Shown here piece by piece: positions 1 to 9,300 of a stretch of DNA of 24,686 nucleotides. Each line of letters starts with the position of its first letter. Position 1 is the first letter of the stretch. Made by a program: the position numbers and the translations under genes. A model generated the notes under the pieces. The model worked only from the letters and a program-made list of their open reading frames with translations. It was not told the origin of the DNA and ran no database searches. This stretch comes from a candidate division Zixibacteria bacterium SM23_81 (GTDB lineage Bacteria > SM23-81), in assembly GCA_001304015.1 (NCBI GenBank), contig LJUY01000050.1, positions 1 to 24,686 on the forward strand, read 5' to 3'.

Positions 1-3000
1 ACATGCGATTCCACACTCAGTGTTATTGAACAGTTCAACATCTCGTATGTCAGGGTTTCCACCACAAATATCGATTCCACGGGCGAAATTATTAACAGTT
101 CCACCGTGAATTTCTGGAGCTGAGCTATAGATTTGGATACCCTTGCTATAAAACGCCCCATCGCCAGAAAGATCAACCGACTCAATACTGGGATTGCTCT
201 GCTCAGAGCAATAGATGCCGATGGCGACGGTACCATCATTCATCATGGGAGAGAGAATTTGAGGGGAAGAACTGTTTTTACAAGTAATTCCAGTTTCGCA
301 CTGTCTGATGGATACAGTCGCGATAGTGTCCGGAGATGCGCTATTACACAAAATGCCAGTGCTTGCATGCTCTACCAGGCAGTTTTTTAAGACACATAGA
401 GAATCTACGCTTGAGTTCGTAAACGAGATCCCGTTCCACTTTTTTGTTGTGTCAATGGCCGTGAAGCGTATGGAATCTCCTGGAGATCCTTTCGCCTGTA
501 AGATGCCATCGATCTGTAATTTCGTACCTTGATTGAATTTTACTTCCACACCCGGTTCGATGGTCAGGGTCACGCCGGAGTCAACGGTTATGCTTGTTAT
601 GACAGTGACCGTCGAGTTGCTTTCCCAGGTGGTGTTTTCAGTGATGTGGTCAGGTACAGTGGTGATGTAGTTTCCTTGCTTGCAAAAAGATACCGGAGCA
701 TAATTGAGCTCTACCGTTTGGGCCTCCGGCGCATAGACGGTGAAATCGACGATGTCTTCGCCATGCATGTCCACCTCTGTCCCCGAATTGACCACCGTGC
801 CATTGGTTCCATAGAGATCTACCAAGAGTGTCTCTTGAAAGGTTAATTGGCTGCCTTCGGACATGATAAAGCGGGTGATCTGATCTTGTGTTGTGTTTTT
901 GCGGACAAGGGAGAGGACAGCATCTGTGCTTACTGTATCTCCGGAAATGCTATCTCCGTGGGTGAAGATGCTATAATCGGTGTAATTCTGCCAGTTGATT
1001 TCGGCAACGCTGCCGCCACTCACTGAAAGAGTATCCCAGCTACTGGGGGCTTCTAGACCTGACTTATGTGGGTAAAGAATCATGTGGAAGTACGGGTTCA
1101 CAACGTTGGATTTCTGGATGCGCAACCTACGCAATTCTATATCAACCGATTTCTGACCCCCAATGGGACCAAGAGAGTCAAAATAGGCAGTATTTGTCAC
1201 GTATTCAACCGAGTCTGAGTATGATTGTGGCGAAGCGACATAGATATCCATATATCTGTCGGGATACGCTGTTCTGTAAATGCGAACGGGATTAGAGGTG
1301 GTGTTAATCGTATTCTGAGTTGACGTCTGGGCTAACCACTCATAAAGGTGTACATCGCCATCTTTCTGGATGTCGTCCGCTATGATAAAATATGGCGGAA
1401 GGCCCTCGTCTTCTCGAATGAACTGCACGTGGCGATCAGCGTGATGGACGGGATTTAGGTACCACGGTTCTTCAAATTCACCAGGATCCGCGTGGGCAAT
1501 TGGTTCATCATTATTGGGATCACCCGACCATAAAGTATCATAAGCGCTTTCGGCATCGCCATGGACGCAATTGGCAAAATTTGAAGTATTGTGTTCAATT
1601 ATACTTCCGCTTGTAAGATACGCCATAAAGACACCTTCACCTTCTCCATCGATCACAATGTAATTGTTTTCGTTGGTCGAGTTACCTAGAGGACTTTGTG
1701 CTTCTTTTGGTGGATAACCGTAATCAATCACAAACGGTTCCTGATAGGCATAAAGGGTGAAATTGTTTTTATCGGACTGATCGTGCTTGTCGGAGTAAAT
1801 AATCTCTCCTGGAACGATGTTTCTGTTAAGCGATGGTGCACATTCGAAGGCAAACTGAATATCATCAGATTGCCAACCGGTGCGCCAGTAAATCAATCCC
1901 CGATCTCGAAAATATGCGGATTTGGATAATTGATCAGGATCACCGGCTGACATTTGTTCATAGTTGGCCAATGCAACAATCCAGTCTGCTGCGGTTAATA
2001 AATCACTGCTTTCTGTCCCAGTAGCATAGGGATTGTTGAGATATTCTATACCCACCCGTGTTTTCTGAAAGGCCCATACTCCAAGATCCTGATCGTAAAG
2101 TCCCGCAAACCCCAGCATGCGAAATATGGGTTCGCCAGGATCCCAACCGTCTCCCCAGTTCCAAGTGTCATTCAGCATATTCATGCAGACTTTAGGCCAG
2201 CCATAATTCGGAGAAGTATAAGACTCTGGATCGGGCAGCATCTCATAAATGATCCAGTCATCAAATTTGGACAATCGATTTTTGATATATGTGTACGTGG
2301 GATGATCGAACCAATTGGTACCCTCCCATGCGGAGAGGGCTTGCAGGGCTTCAAAGGTCAACATGAGGTTTACAAAACCATAGTTGAGCCCCTCTACACA
2401 TGCACCGTCCTGGCCGAACATGCGCTTCAGATAATTATCTTGATTGGTAAGCATCCACTGTTTGACTAACTCAATTTTCTCTTGCGCGCTATCTGGTGGA
2501 CAGAACCGATAATAAAACTCGTTGTTTGTGGTATCTACTTCGCCCTTCAAAGCAATGGCACCATAAAGGACCGCTGTGGCCCAGGAAGCGCCATGATTAT
2601 TCTGGTGAATATTCGCCGGATTCGTGAAATGATAGTAGATGTGGTTCTGCGTGCCCGCATCTCCTTCAAATAAATTGCGGAGTATCGCATTTTCAAAGTC
2701 TGTTTTCTGAGCCTCAGTAAGCTTAGAGTATCCGTAGTCATAGGTCAGTGCCAGTGCCTTAACTCGATGTATGGCTTTGAATTTGCTCCAAGTGCTGTCC
2801 AGCGCAGCATCATCGATGATTTCCTGTTCGCAGAGAGCAATGGAGCTATCTGTAAATGCCTCGCCCAACTGGACACTATCTGAGTTGGTGCTCTGCCGTA
2901 GCAACAGACCTACCAGCGCCAATTTTTCTATTTCCCGGTACTGATAAAAGGTGCTGAACAGGTTTGGATCTGATCCGCTGACCGTATATTCAGCTTCGGT

Positions 3001-3192
3001 CCGCAGTTTAGCCCACATGGTATCCGCCGGATTGAGAGTGGGATCGGTAGAGACGATCCGACTCCATATGTTCTGAACTTCACCCTCGGTGAGGAGTAAC
3101 CGAGGATGGCATGGGTCTTCGGCCCAGAGAAAGTTTGGAAGCACTAGCGCAATCAATATCAGTACCAATGCGATGAAATATCTGATTCTCAT
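1..3192 (-). CDS. Exported heparinase II/III-like polysaccharide lyase with C-terminal parallel beta-helix (3' end beyond window)
   Basis: Reading the minus strand from the ATG at 3190-3192 gives 1064 codons without a stop up to the window edge, so the C-terminus is missing. A GGGGGAGG ribosome site lies about 5 bases before the start. A signal peptide covers residues 1-24 (MRIRYFIALVLI..., cleavage near WAED). HPRLLL at about 29-34 is the typical entry of heparinase II/III (alginate-lyase-like) proteins. NNHG (N198-G201), EGxxY (E267-Y271) and KHDQSD around H470, followed by NNFTLYAY and VIDYGYP, fit the alpha/alpha-toroid and beta-sandwich parts of that fold, where Asn, Tyr and His act in beta-elimination of uronic-acid polysaccharides. 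From about residue 870 the pattern changes to right-handed beta-helix repeats (LTIEPGVEVKF, LQIDGILQAKG, WNGISF). The substrate cannot be told from sequence. It lies 24 bases downstream of the Asp-box gene, probably in one transcript. The lyase call is fairly secure and the activity is inferred. Confidence 0.8.
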   Translation of the reverse strand, partial: MRIRYFIALVLILIALVLPNFLWAEDPCHPRLLLTEGEVQNIWSRIVSTDPTLNPADTMWAKLRTEAEYTVSGSDPNLFSTFYQYREIEKLALVGLLLRQSTNSDSVQLGEAFTDSSIALCEQEIIDDAALDSTWSKFKAIHRVKALALTYDYGYSKLTEAQKTDFENAILRNLFEGDAGTQNHIYYHFTNPANIHQNNHGASWATAVLYGAIALKGEVDTTNNEFYYRFCPPDSAQEKIELVKQWMLTNQDNYLKRMFGQDGACVEGLNYGFVNLMLTFEALQALSAWEGTNWFDHPTYTYIKNRLSKFDDWIIYEMLPDPESYTSPNYGWPKVCMNMLNDTWNWGDGWDPGEPIFRMLGFAGLYDQDLGVWAFQKTRVGIEYLNNPYATGTESSDLLTAADWIVALANYEQMSAGDPDQLSKSAYFRDRGLIYWRTGWQSDDIQFAFECAPSLNRNIVPGEIIYSDKHDQSDKNNFTLYAYQEPFVIDYGYPPKEAQSPLGNSTNENNYIVIDGEGEGVFMAYLTSGSIIEHNTSNFANCVHGDAESAYDTLWSGDPNNDEPIAHADPGEFEEPWYLNPVHHADRHVQFIREDEGLPPYFIIADDIQKDGDVHLYEWLAQTSTQNTINTTSNPVRIYRTAYPDRYMDIYVASPQSYSDSVEYVTNTAYFDSLGPIGGQKSVDIELRRLRIQKSNVVNPYFHMILYPHKSGLEAPSSWDTLSVSGGSVAEINWQNYTDYSIFTHGDSISGDTVSTDAVLSLVRKNTTQDQITRFIMSEGSQLTFQETLLVDLYGTNGTVVNSGTEVDMHGEDIVDFTVYAPEAQTVELNYAPVSFCKQGNYITTVPDHITENTTWESNSTVTVITSITVDSGVTLTIEPGVEVKFNQGTKLQIDGILQAKGSPGDSIRFTAIDTTKKWNGISFTNSSVDSLCVLKNCLVEHASTGILCNSASPDTIATVSIRQCETGITCKNSSSPQILSPMMNDGTVAIGIYCSEQSNPSIESVDLSGDGAFYSKGIQIYSSAPEIHGGTVNNFARGIDICGGNPDIRDVELFNNTECGIAC

Positions 3193-3216
3193 AATATCCT
3201 CCCCCTGAGAGTGTAA

Positions 3217-4734
3217 CTATCGTAACAACAAAAGCTTTTTTACAATTAGTTGGCTACCGGCCCGGAGAACATAAAGATATACCCCACTGGCTACTCGGTG
3301 CCCACTTGTATCCATACCATCCCATAGGACTTGATAGCTACCAGCACTTTTCTGACCATTTTGTAGAAGTCGGACCAATTGACCCTGAATATTGAAAATT
3401 CCTAGATGAACCCAGCAGGGGCGAGCAAGTCGATAGCGAATAACCGTAAAGTTGTTAAACGGGTTGGGATAATTTTGGCTCAACCAGAAGTTCTCTGGCA
3501 GTAAGCGTTCATCCTCGTCTTCATACACTTCAGTAGGTGGAATAGTAGCTTTGGTCACAAAGAGGTTATACTCCCCGTGGCGATTGTCAATAAAGGCTAC
3601 ATACAGATGTCCAGAATCATCTATTGTTATTTCTCCCACATCTTGCTCATAGAGTTGATAACTCGAATCCACCGGCGATATCCTTTCTCCAAAAGTTGTT
3701 CCACCATCCACTGACCGGACTACAAAGATATCAGAACTATCAGTTCCAACCTGATAAAGCACGAACAGTCCATAGAGTCGATGGTATGCTATCTTTGGCC
3801 TGCTCTGCATCCCTTCTATCATACTGTTTACCCGTACTTCTTCTGAAAAGCTTACTCCCCCATCGAATGATTTGGCAAGATAAATATCGCGATCCCCCAT
3901 CCTATCGTCAGACCACGTCACGTAGATAGTGTTCGTTTCATCCACCGTGATGGCTGGATCCGTCACACCGTAATGCCCCATCAAGGGTGCCTCAGATACC
4001 AGGACTGGTTCAGCGAAGGTAGTACCTGCATCGGTTGATTGGGAGAAGTAGATGAGGTCTGGCTTACTATAGTCAAGTGAATCAGCCCGAAAGACAATAT
4101 AGATGGTGTCTCGGCCCACCGACTGGAAATCAGGAAACCAACCCGGCCGAAGACTCGAGGGATTCACGGGAGTCTCGTAACGCTGTGAATAATTGCCACA
4201 ATAGAGAACAATACAGTTCAACCCAGGTGCCCATAGAGAAGGTACATACACAGTGCCATTTTCATCTATTGCTATTGTTTGTCGTTCTGTTCCGTTAGAG
4301 AGGCCTACAATATGACTCGATTCGAAGCTCAGCCCACCATTGAGCGATTGGGAAATGTGAATAGAAGCATCTGTTGTCGATTCCCAGATATAGTACTGCC
4401 ACACCACCCAGGGATTGTCTTGGGGATCAAAGGCTAACGCGGGACACGCGCGCATATCCCACCAATGTTGAAGTGGTGAATCGCAGACCACCACTTTCTG
4501 CCAAGATTGCCCCTCATCTTCTGATTTGGCAAAATTGACAATATCATTGTCAGGAGCCAAGCTGATCCATGTCACTCCCACGTTACTATCGCTATCTAAG
4601 GCAATGTCGGCGTATCTGAGCCCCCATCTTGCTACTGTACTGGTATCCACCAGCACGTCAGGACCAAAGGTTTGAGCAAAGGTGATATTCACGAAAGCCA
4701 GTAGCAGAGTTGCGAGTATAAATAATCGTTGCAT
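3217..4734 (-). CDS. Secreted Asp-box (BNR/sialidase-like repeat) protein with C-terminal sorting domain
   Basis: 505 residues. A signal peptide covers residues 1-20 (cleavage after ITFA). Five Asp-box motifs of the form SxDxGxxW/F are visible: SEDEGQSW (71-78), SLNGGLSF (130-137), STDAGTTF (233-240), SFDGGVSF (289-296) and SVDGGTTF (341-348). They predict a beta-propeller of the sialidase/BNR type. No RIP-type arginine motif or clear sialidase active site was seen, so enzyme activity is uncertain; it may bind glycans or proteins. The last ~85 residues form a FlgD-like/type IX-type sorting domain beginning NYPNPFNNFTVIRY, ending exactly at KKLLLLR. The ATG is preceded by GAGG at a spacing of 7. 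A strong promoter candidate lies about 370 bases upstream. Being 24 bases ahead of a polysaccharide lyase gene, it may take part in glycan breakdown at the cell surface. Confidence 0.8.
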   Translation of the reverse strand: MQRLFILATLLLAFVNITFAQTFGPDVLVDTSTVARWGLRYADIALDSDSNVGVTWISLAPDNDIVNFAKSEDEGQSWQKVVVCDSPLQHWWDMRACPALAFDPQDNPWVVWQYYIWESTTDASIHISQSLNGGLSFESSHIVGLSNGTERQTIAIDENGTVYVPSLWAPGLNCIVLYCGNYSQRYETPVNPSSLRPGWFPDFQSVGRDTIYIVFRADSLDYSKPDLIYFSQSTDAGTTFAEPVLVSEAPLMGHYGVTDPAITVDETNTIYVTWSDDRMGDRDIYLAKSFDGGVSFSEEVRVNSMIEGMQSRPKIAYHRLYGLFVLYQVGTDSSDIFVVRSVDGGTTFGERISPVDSSYQLYEQDVGEITIDDSGHLYVAFIDNRHGEYNLFVTKATIPPTEVYEDEDERLLPENFWLSQNYPNPFNNFTVIRYRLARPCWVHLGIFNIQGQLVRLLQNGQKSAGSYQVLWDGMDTSGHRVASGVYLYVLRAGSQLIVKKLLLLR

Positions 4735-5107
4735 AATAAAACCTCTTTTTTGTCAGCGACTGATTCACAACCAGCATGATAATTAGCCAGATCAATATTG
4801 TATGGTCAAGAGAACCGTTTTATCTCTCCCGCTTTTCAATCTATACAATGGATCCTTTCTAGGGCACCTAACTTATAAATAGATGGTTTTCCCTGCTAAG
4901 ACTTCTGACTGCTAATTGTCCAGATAACACGCGAACAATTAATACTCATAAGTTTTTTCTTTCGAAGGTGTTGGGACTGAATCGGTTTTTATGGCCGCGT
5001 AGTCAAGACGAGTTCCGGCACTTTTGCTGCTATGGTTCAAGAAATACCTGCAGATCCCAATGGTTTTGCGATTTCAGAGTTGGATATACTTTTACTTCTA
5101 CCGATTA
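4735..5107 (-). other. Long untranslated leader between promoter and Asp-box gene
   Basis: This ~370-base AT-rich stretch separates the promoter at 5108-5136 from the ATG at 4734. No convincing gene was found in it and no known riboswitch class was recognised. A nearer promoter is possible: TTGACC lies near 4805 on the minus strand, but its downstream -10 match is poor. If the distal promoter is the one used, the mRNA has an unusually long 5' leader. Confidence 0.35.
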
Positions 5108-5136
5108 ATTGTACTACGATTCTAAAAAATTGTCAA
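5108..5136 (-). promoter_or_regulatory. Sigma70-type promoter for the Asp-box / lyase genes
   Basis: On the minus strand TTGACA (5131-5136, perfect -35) is followed by exactly 17 bases and TACAAT (5108-5113, 5 of 6 to the -10 consensus). This is the best housekeeping-type promoter in the window. Transcription would begin near 5101 and run towards the gene starting at 4734. Confidence 0.65.
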
Positions 5137-5152
5137 GCACTTTGTCAAGCAC
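5130..5152. repeat. Tandem 12-base direct repeat over the -35 element
   Basis: TTGTCAAGCAC occurs at 5130-5140 and again at 5142-5152, one helical-turn-like step of 12 bases apart. On the minus strand each copy contains TTGACA, so the proximal copy supplies the -35 box and the distal copy duplicates it. It could be a pair of regulator half-sites or a chance duplication. Confidence 0.6.
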
Positions 5153-5185
5153 ATAAATGGTATGGTTGAACAAGGGCATGTTCAT

Positions 5186-5212
5186 AAAAAGTCCACTCCG
5201 TTCGGTGGAGTA
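5186..5212 (-). terminator. Intrinsic terminator after the murA operon
   Basis: On the minus strand TCCAC and GTGGA (with the alternative pairing ACTCC/GGAGT) form a short stem followed directly by CTTTTT. It lies about 170 bases after the stop of the gene ending at 5381 and before the next promoter at 5136. The stem is only 5 pairs, so strength is uncertain. Confidence 0.5.
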
Positions 5213-5380
5213 GGCCTATTCTCACATCAAATCCTATCTTAAAATTTATGGTGCGATGAGCAATCTTTGTAACAAGAAACAAAGAAAGGGAGTTGAATAA
5301 GTTTCAAGAACTTACGCAACCCCCTCCAATAGGAAGTTCCGTCCAGCAGATCTTTTAGTTTGTATACCTTCAGTCTAATC

Positions 5381-6364
5381 TCACCGGAGCAACACCAGCT
5401 TCCTGGTGAGAGAGACCTTTTCGGACTGTAACCAGCAGAAATAGATGCCGCTCTCCACCTCCCTTCCACCGCTATCCCTGCCATCCCAAGTCTGAACGTA
5501 GGATCCCGCCGAGAGAGAGCCCTGCACCAGGGTTCTCACCAATTGGCCACCAACGTTGTAGATGCCTATCTCGACCTCGGCTTCAGGAACCTGATACCCG
5601 ATGGTCGTCTGGGCGTTGAAAGGATTTGGGTAAGGAGGGTGGAGCGCGAAATCCTGAGGCAGCGAAGATTCTGTATCTTCCCCCTCCACAGAGGTAATGG
5701 GGGTTCCGGTGATGACGATCTCGTCGATGGCCATGCCAAATCCCATGGGTGTGCCGCTATCGGAGATAAACCAGAACTCGATGAGCACACCCGAGTGACC
5801 CAGTAAGCCCGCCAGGGAGATTAACGAATCCGGAGGATACCAGAGCCTCCCCCAATCTCCGGTCCACACCTGCGTCCCCCCTGGGTCCAAATTGATCCAG
5901 TCACCCCCCGGATACTTCGCATAGACGGCGAATCCCTCGTCAATCGCCTCCATGGTGCCCAGATAGTACAGGTGGGCTTCGCTGTAGTTGAGAAGATCGA
6001 TAAAGATCTGGTAGCCCACATCGTTCCCGTCGCTGTAACCCGTGCTATCGTCCCCGATGGAGCAGAAATAGCTATCCTGGGGCGCCGTGATCCATTCAGA
6101 TGAGCTGTGATGCAGGACCCGTTTGGTGACATGCCACTCATCCGGCGAACTGCTGCCGTTGTAGTCGAAATTGATCCCCAGGGAATCTCCCGGTTCGAAG
6201 CCGCTATACCAGATGGTATCTCCCTGTGCCGCTGAGGAGAAATCGTAACTACCAGGTGCTTCTCGCTCCCTCCTTCCCCCGGCCACTTGGTGCGCCTCAG
6301 CCCAAAGGACCCAGACCATCACCGTCATGGCCAAGGCGATGCCGACAACCTTTGCATAGCGCAT
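5381..6364 (-). CDS. Secreted jelly-roll-like protein with C-terminal sorting domain
   Basis: 327 residues. A signal peptide is at about 1-25 (VVGIALAMTVMVWVLWAEA). The body (about 50-225) has a pattern rich in W, G and D (GDTIWYSGFEPGD, SGVLIEFWFISDSG, AIDEIVITG) that resembles MAM / immune-inhibitor-A-type carbohydrate- or protein-binding sandwiches, but no enzyme motif is visible. The C-terminal ~85 residues are a type IX-like sorting domain with PYPNPFNAQTTIGY and the terminus RKLVLLR. GGAGG lies 5 bases before the ATG. The gene starts 15 bases after the protease-barrel gene, so it is the last gene of the murA operon, and the terminator at 5186-5212 follows. The specific function is unknown. 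Confidence 0.75.
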   Translation of the reverse strand: MRYAKVVGIALAMTVMVWVLWAEAHQVAGGRREREAPGSYDFSSAAQGDTIWYSGFEPGDSLGINFDYNGSSSPDEWHVTKRVLHHSSSEWITAPQDSYFCSIGDDSTGYSDGNDVGYQIFIDLLNYSEAHLYYLGTMEAIDEGFAVYAKYPGGDWINLDPGGTQVWTGDWGRLWYPPDSLISLAGLLGHSGVLIEFWFISDSGTPMGFGMAIDEIVITGTPITSVEGEDTESSLPQDFALHPPYPNPFNAQTTIGYQVPEAEVEIGIYNVGGQLVRTLVQGSLSAGSYVQTWDGRDSGGREVESGIYFCWLQSEKVSLTRKLVLLR

Positions 6365-6379
6365 ACGGCCTCCTTTCTT

Positions 6380-9300
6380 TTAGAACTCCGCGCCAAGAGA
6401 GAAGTAGGTCTTCGGTTTTGCGGAAACACGATCAAAGTCGGTCTTCCAGGCGGCATCGAAGCGCAGCACGAAGATGCCCAGATTGGCTCTGGTCCCAAAG
6501 CCAAAACCCGTTTTGAGATCCTTCAGGCGAGGGCCGCCTTCCGTGGTCCCTCCCTTGAAGGCCTCCGTACGGTCCCAGGCACTGCCCGCGTCCAGAAACA
6601 AGGCTCCATTGACTTGACTGATGCCAAAACGCAGGGGCCAGTGAATGAGCAGATAATCGACGAAAGGATATCGGAATTCCAGGTTTAACAAGCCAAATTT
6701 GGAGCCCTGAAGCTCGTTATAATCATAGCCCCGCAAGGGTGTTATCCTGGAAGAGAAGTAGATATCCTCCACCGTGTAATATTGGTCACCGCGGAAGAAA
6801 TCTCCGCCCAGCCAGTTGGAGGTTCCTCCAAGATAGAACCTCTGTGGGGCATCGCCCCGGCTAACCCCTGCCGTCAGTCGATACACGAAATTGTATTTCT
6901 TGCGGTAGTCGATGTAGCGCCGGCGATCAAACTGCACTGTGATATAGGATTTGGAGTTTCCGCTGAAGGAAGGAGCGTAATCCGTCGTCAACATCATCCG
7001 CGATCCATTGACGGGACCTGTGTTTCCCCACAAGGCTGTATCGTGCACCAGGGAACCAGATAGCTGATAGAGTCGGGTCACGGAATCATCTTTGGGTGGA
7101 TCGAAGTAGTGGCGGTCGATGGTCATAGATAATATGCTCACATCCAGACGGTTGAATTTGTCGAAGGGTCTGGACAAAGAGAGATAACCGCCGTAGAGAC
7201 GGTCTGAGAATAAGCGATCTTGCGCATCCAAGAAGAAATTCTTCAGGTGAAAGAAGCCCACGCCGTAGTCGATTCTCCGGGGAAGATAGTAGTAAGCCAC
7301 CTGAAAATCGCTCTCTGACAAAGAATAAAAGAGGCTGGTCAACAGGTAAAAACGGTGGTTGCCCAATAGGTCGCTGATGGCCAGCATCGACTCACCTTGA
7401 AAACCGTAATAGGTGTCGTAGCCCACATTGCCTGTCAACACATCGGGTGAGAACCTCACGCGGTATTTCCGCGGGCCCAGGACCGCCTGCACGGTGTCGG
7501 CAGAAAAGGAAGGCATAGAATCAAGTCCCGCCTCCTGGGTTAAAAGGCTGTCCTTTTGAAACTCAGTCAGCTGGTATACGAATGCGGCACTATCCGATGG
7601 CTCCGAGGTGGGCAGACTGTCGGCCGCAGAGAAGGTGCTCTCCACTGGCTCTCTTTGTGTGGTCACGAAAACCGTCGGCTCCAGCTCCTCCGTGGCCAAG
7701 CGGTGATCCAACGGGTCTTTCAGCACATACAGATCCCAACCACCTTTTTGAAAGTAGGAAAAAGCCAATCTTTTCCCGTCAGTGGACCATGAGGGCGAGA
7801 AACAGCCGCCGAGAACATCTGTCACGGGGTAGCTGTCCTTCTCCTCCAGGTCTACGATGTACAAATTGCTGATGCCATTTTCATCGGAGGTATAACAGAT
7901 CTTATCCCCCTGAGGAGACCAAGTAGGAGATCTCTGCTGACCCTCTGCCAGCACCACTGGATCAATCTGGCCCGTGGAAAGGTCCATGACGAAAATGTCG
8001 TATTCCCCATAAGAGAAGGCCGAGTCAATTGCCCCTCCAGGATCCCTCAGACGATCGGAGGAAAAGGCAATTTGACCCCCGTTTGGAGACCATGCGGGCT
8101 CCGCATCGTCATAGAAGTCCTCGGTTAGGCGGGTCAGCTGGCCCGTCTCGATCTGGAGCAAATAAAGATCGGAATACCCATTTTTGAGGCCATTGAAGAC
8201 AATCTCACCTCCCTGGGGGGACCAAGATGGAGATGAGAGCAAATCCAGAGGAAGATGAAACTTCTCGACCACCTTCCTGTTCTCCACGCTCAACAAGCAA
8301 AGGGCATCTTTTCCTCCACTCTTGGCGACGAAGACGATCTTAGAACCGTCAGGCGACCAACCTATGGAACTCCTGAAGTAGCGTAGAGATTCCAGCCCTC
8401 CAGAGCGCTCTCCTTTGACCAATCGATCCAGAACCTGTCCGTCGATGGCCGAGATGAGATAAATATCCGTATAGTCGCTTTTGTTCGAGAAAAAGACCAG
8501 TCTGCTCCCCTGGGGCGAGAAGGCGGGCTTGAGATTGAAATTGGAGCCATCCTTTGTATGGTCGGTGAGCTGGCGGGCAAAATCACCGATTTCTTGACGG
8601 CGGGTTATCTCGGGCCAGTATTGCATCCGCATACTCCGGCTCCACTCCTCATCCAGCTCCTCAATGCCCATGCCGATAGAAGATTTCATGGCCTTATCCA
8701 TGTTCTTGTGCAGTCTGGCCTTGCTCAAGATCTCGCCCAGCTTTTCCCCACCGTACCTGTTTGCGATGTACCTGATCACCGACTGACCTTGCTTATAGAC
8801 CATATACCCTCTCACATACAAAAGAGGATGGAGATAACCGTGGATGGTAGCGTCGCGTATGATCATATCGGAGTTCTTGTCCCAATCCAAGGATTCATAT
8901 TCTGAGAGGCCTTCCACAAACCATAGTGGAGGCATAAAGAAGTATTGACGCCGCAGCAAAGATTCTACCACTCCGCCATACAGCGTGTTCATCATGATGG
9001 CGTGGGTCAGCTCGTGGTGAAGTACATGCCGATATTCTTCGTATGAACCCGTGTGGGGCATGACCACCCTGTATTTAAAAAACTCTGTAAAACCTCCCAC
9101 CCCTTCCTCCAGCAATTCAAGGATCACATTGGTCTGCTGAAAATCATTTTGGGAGTTGTACAGGATGATGGGCACTCTTTTTTGAATCTCACTTCGAAAA
9201 TCCTTCTGAACCTCCCGGTAAGCACGCTCACAATACTGGGCCACAAACTGAGCTAGCTCCTCACCCCCCGGATAAAAATAGATATCAAAATGGGAGGTTT

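Noticed and set aside
3217-4734. Catalytic sialidase assignment for the Asp-box protein
   Set aside because: Asp-boxes alone occur in many non-sialidase propellers; the RIP motif and active-site arginine set were not found.
5032-5169. 45-codon ATG frame on the plus strand in the leader region
   Set aside because: It crosses the minus-strand promoter and direct repeat, has no ribosome site, and no homologous family could be named. A decayed gene cannot be excluded.
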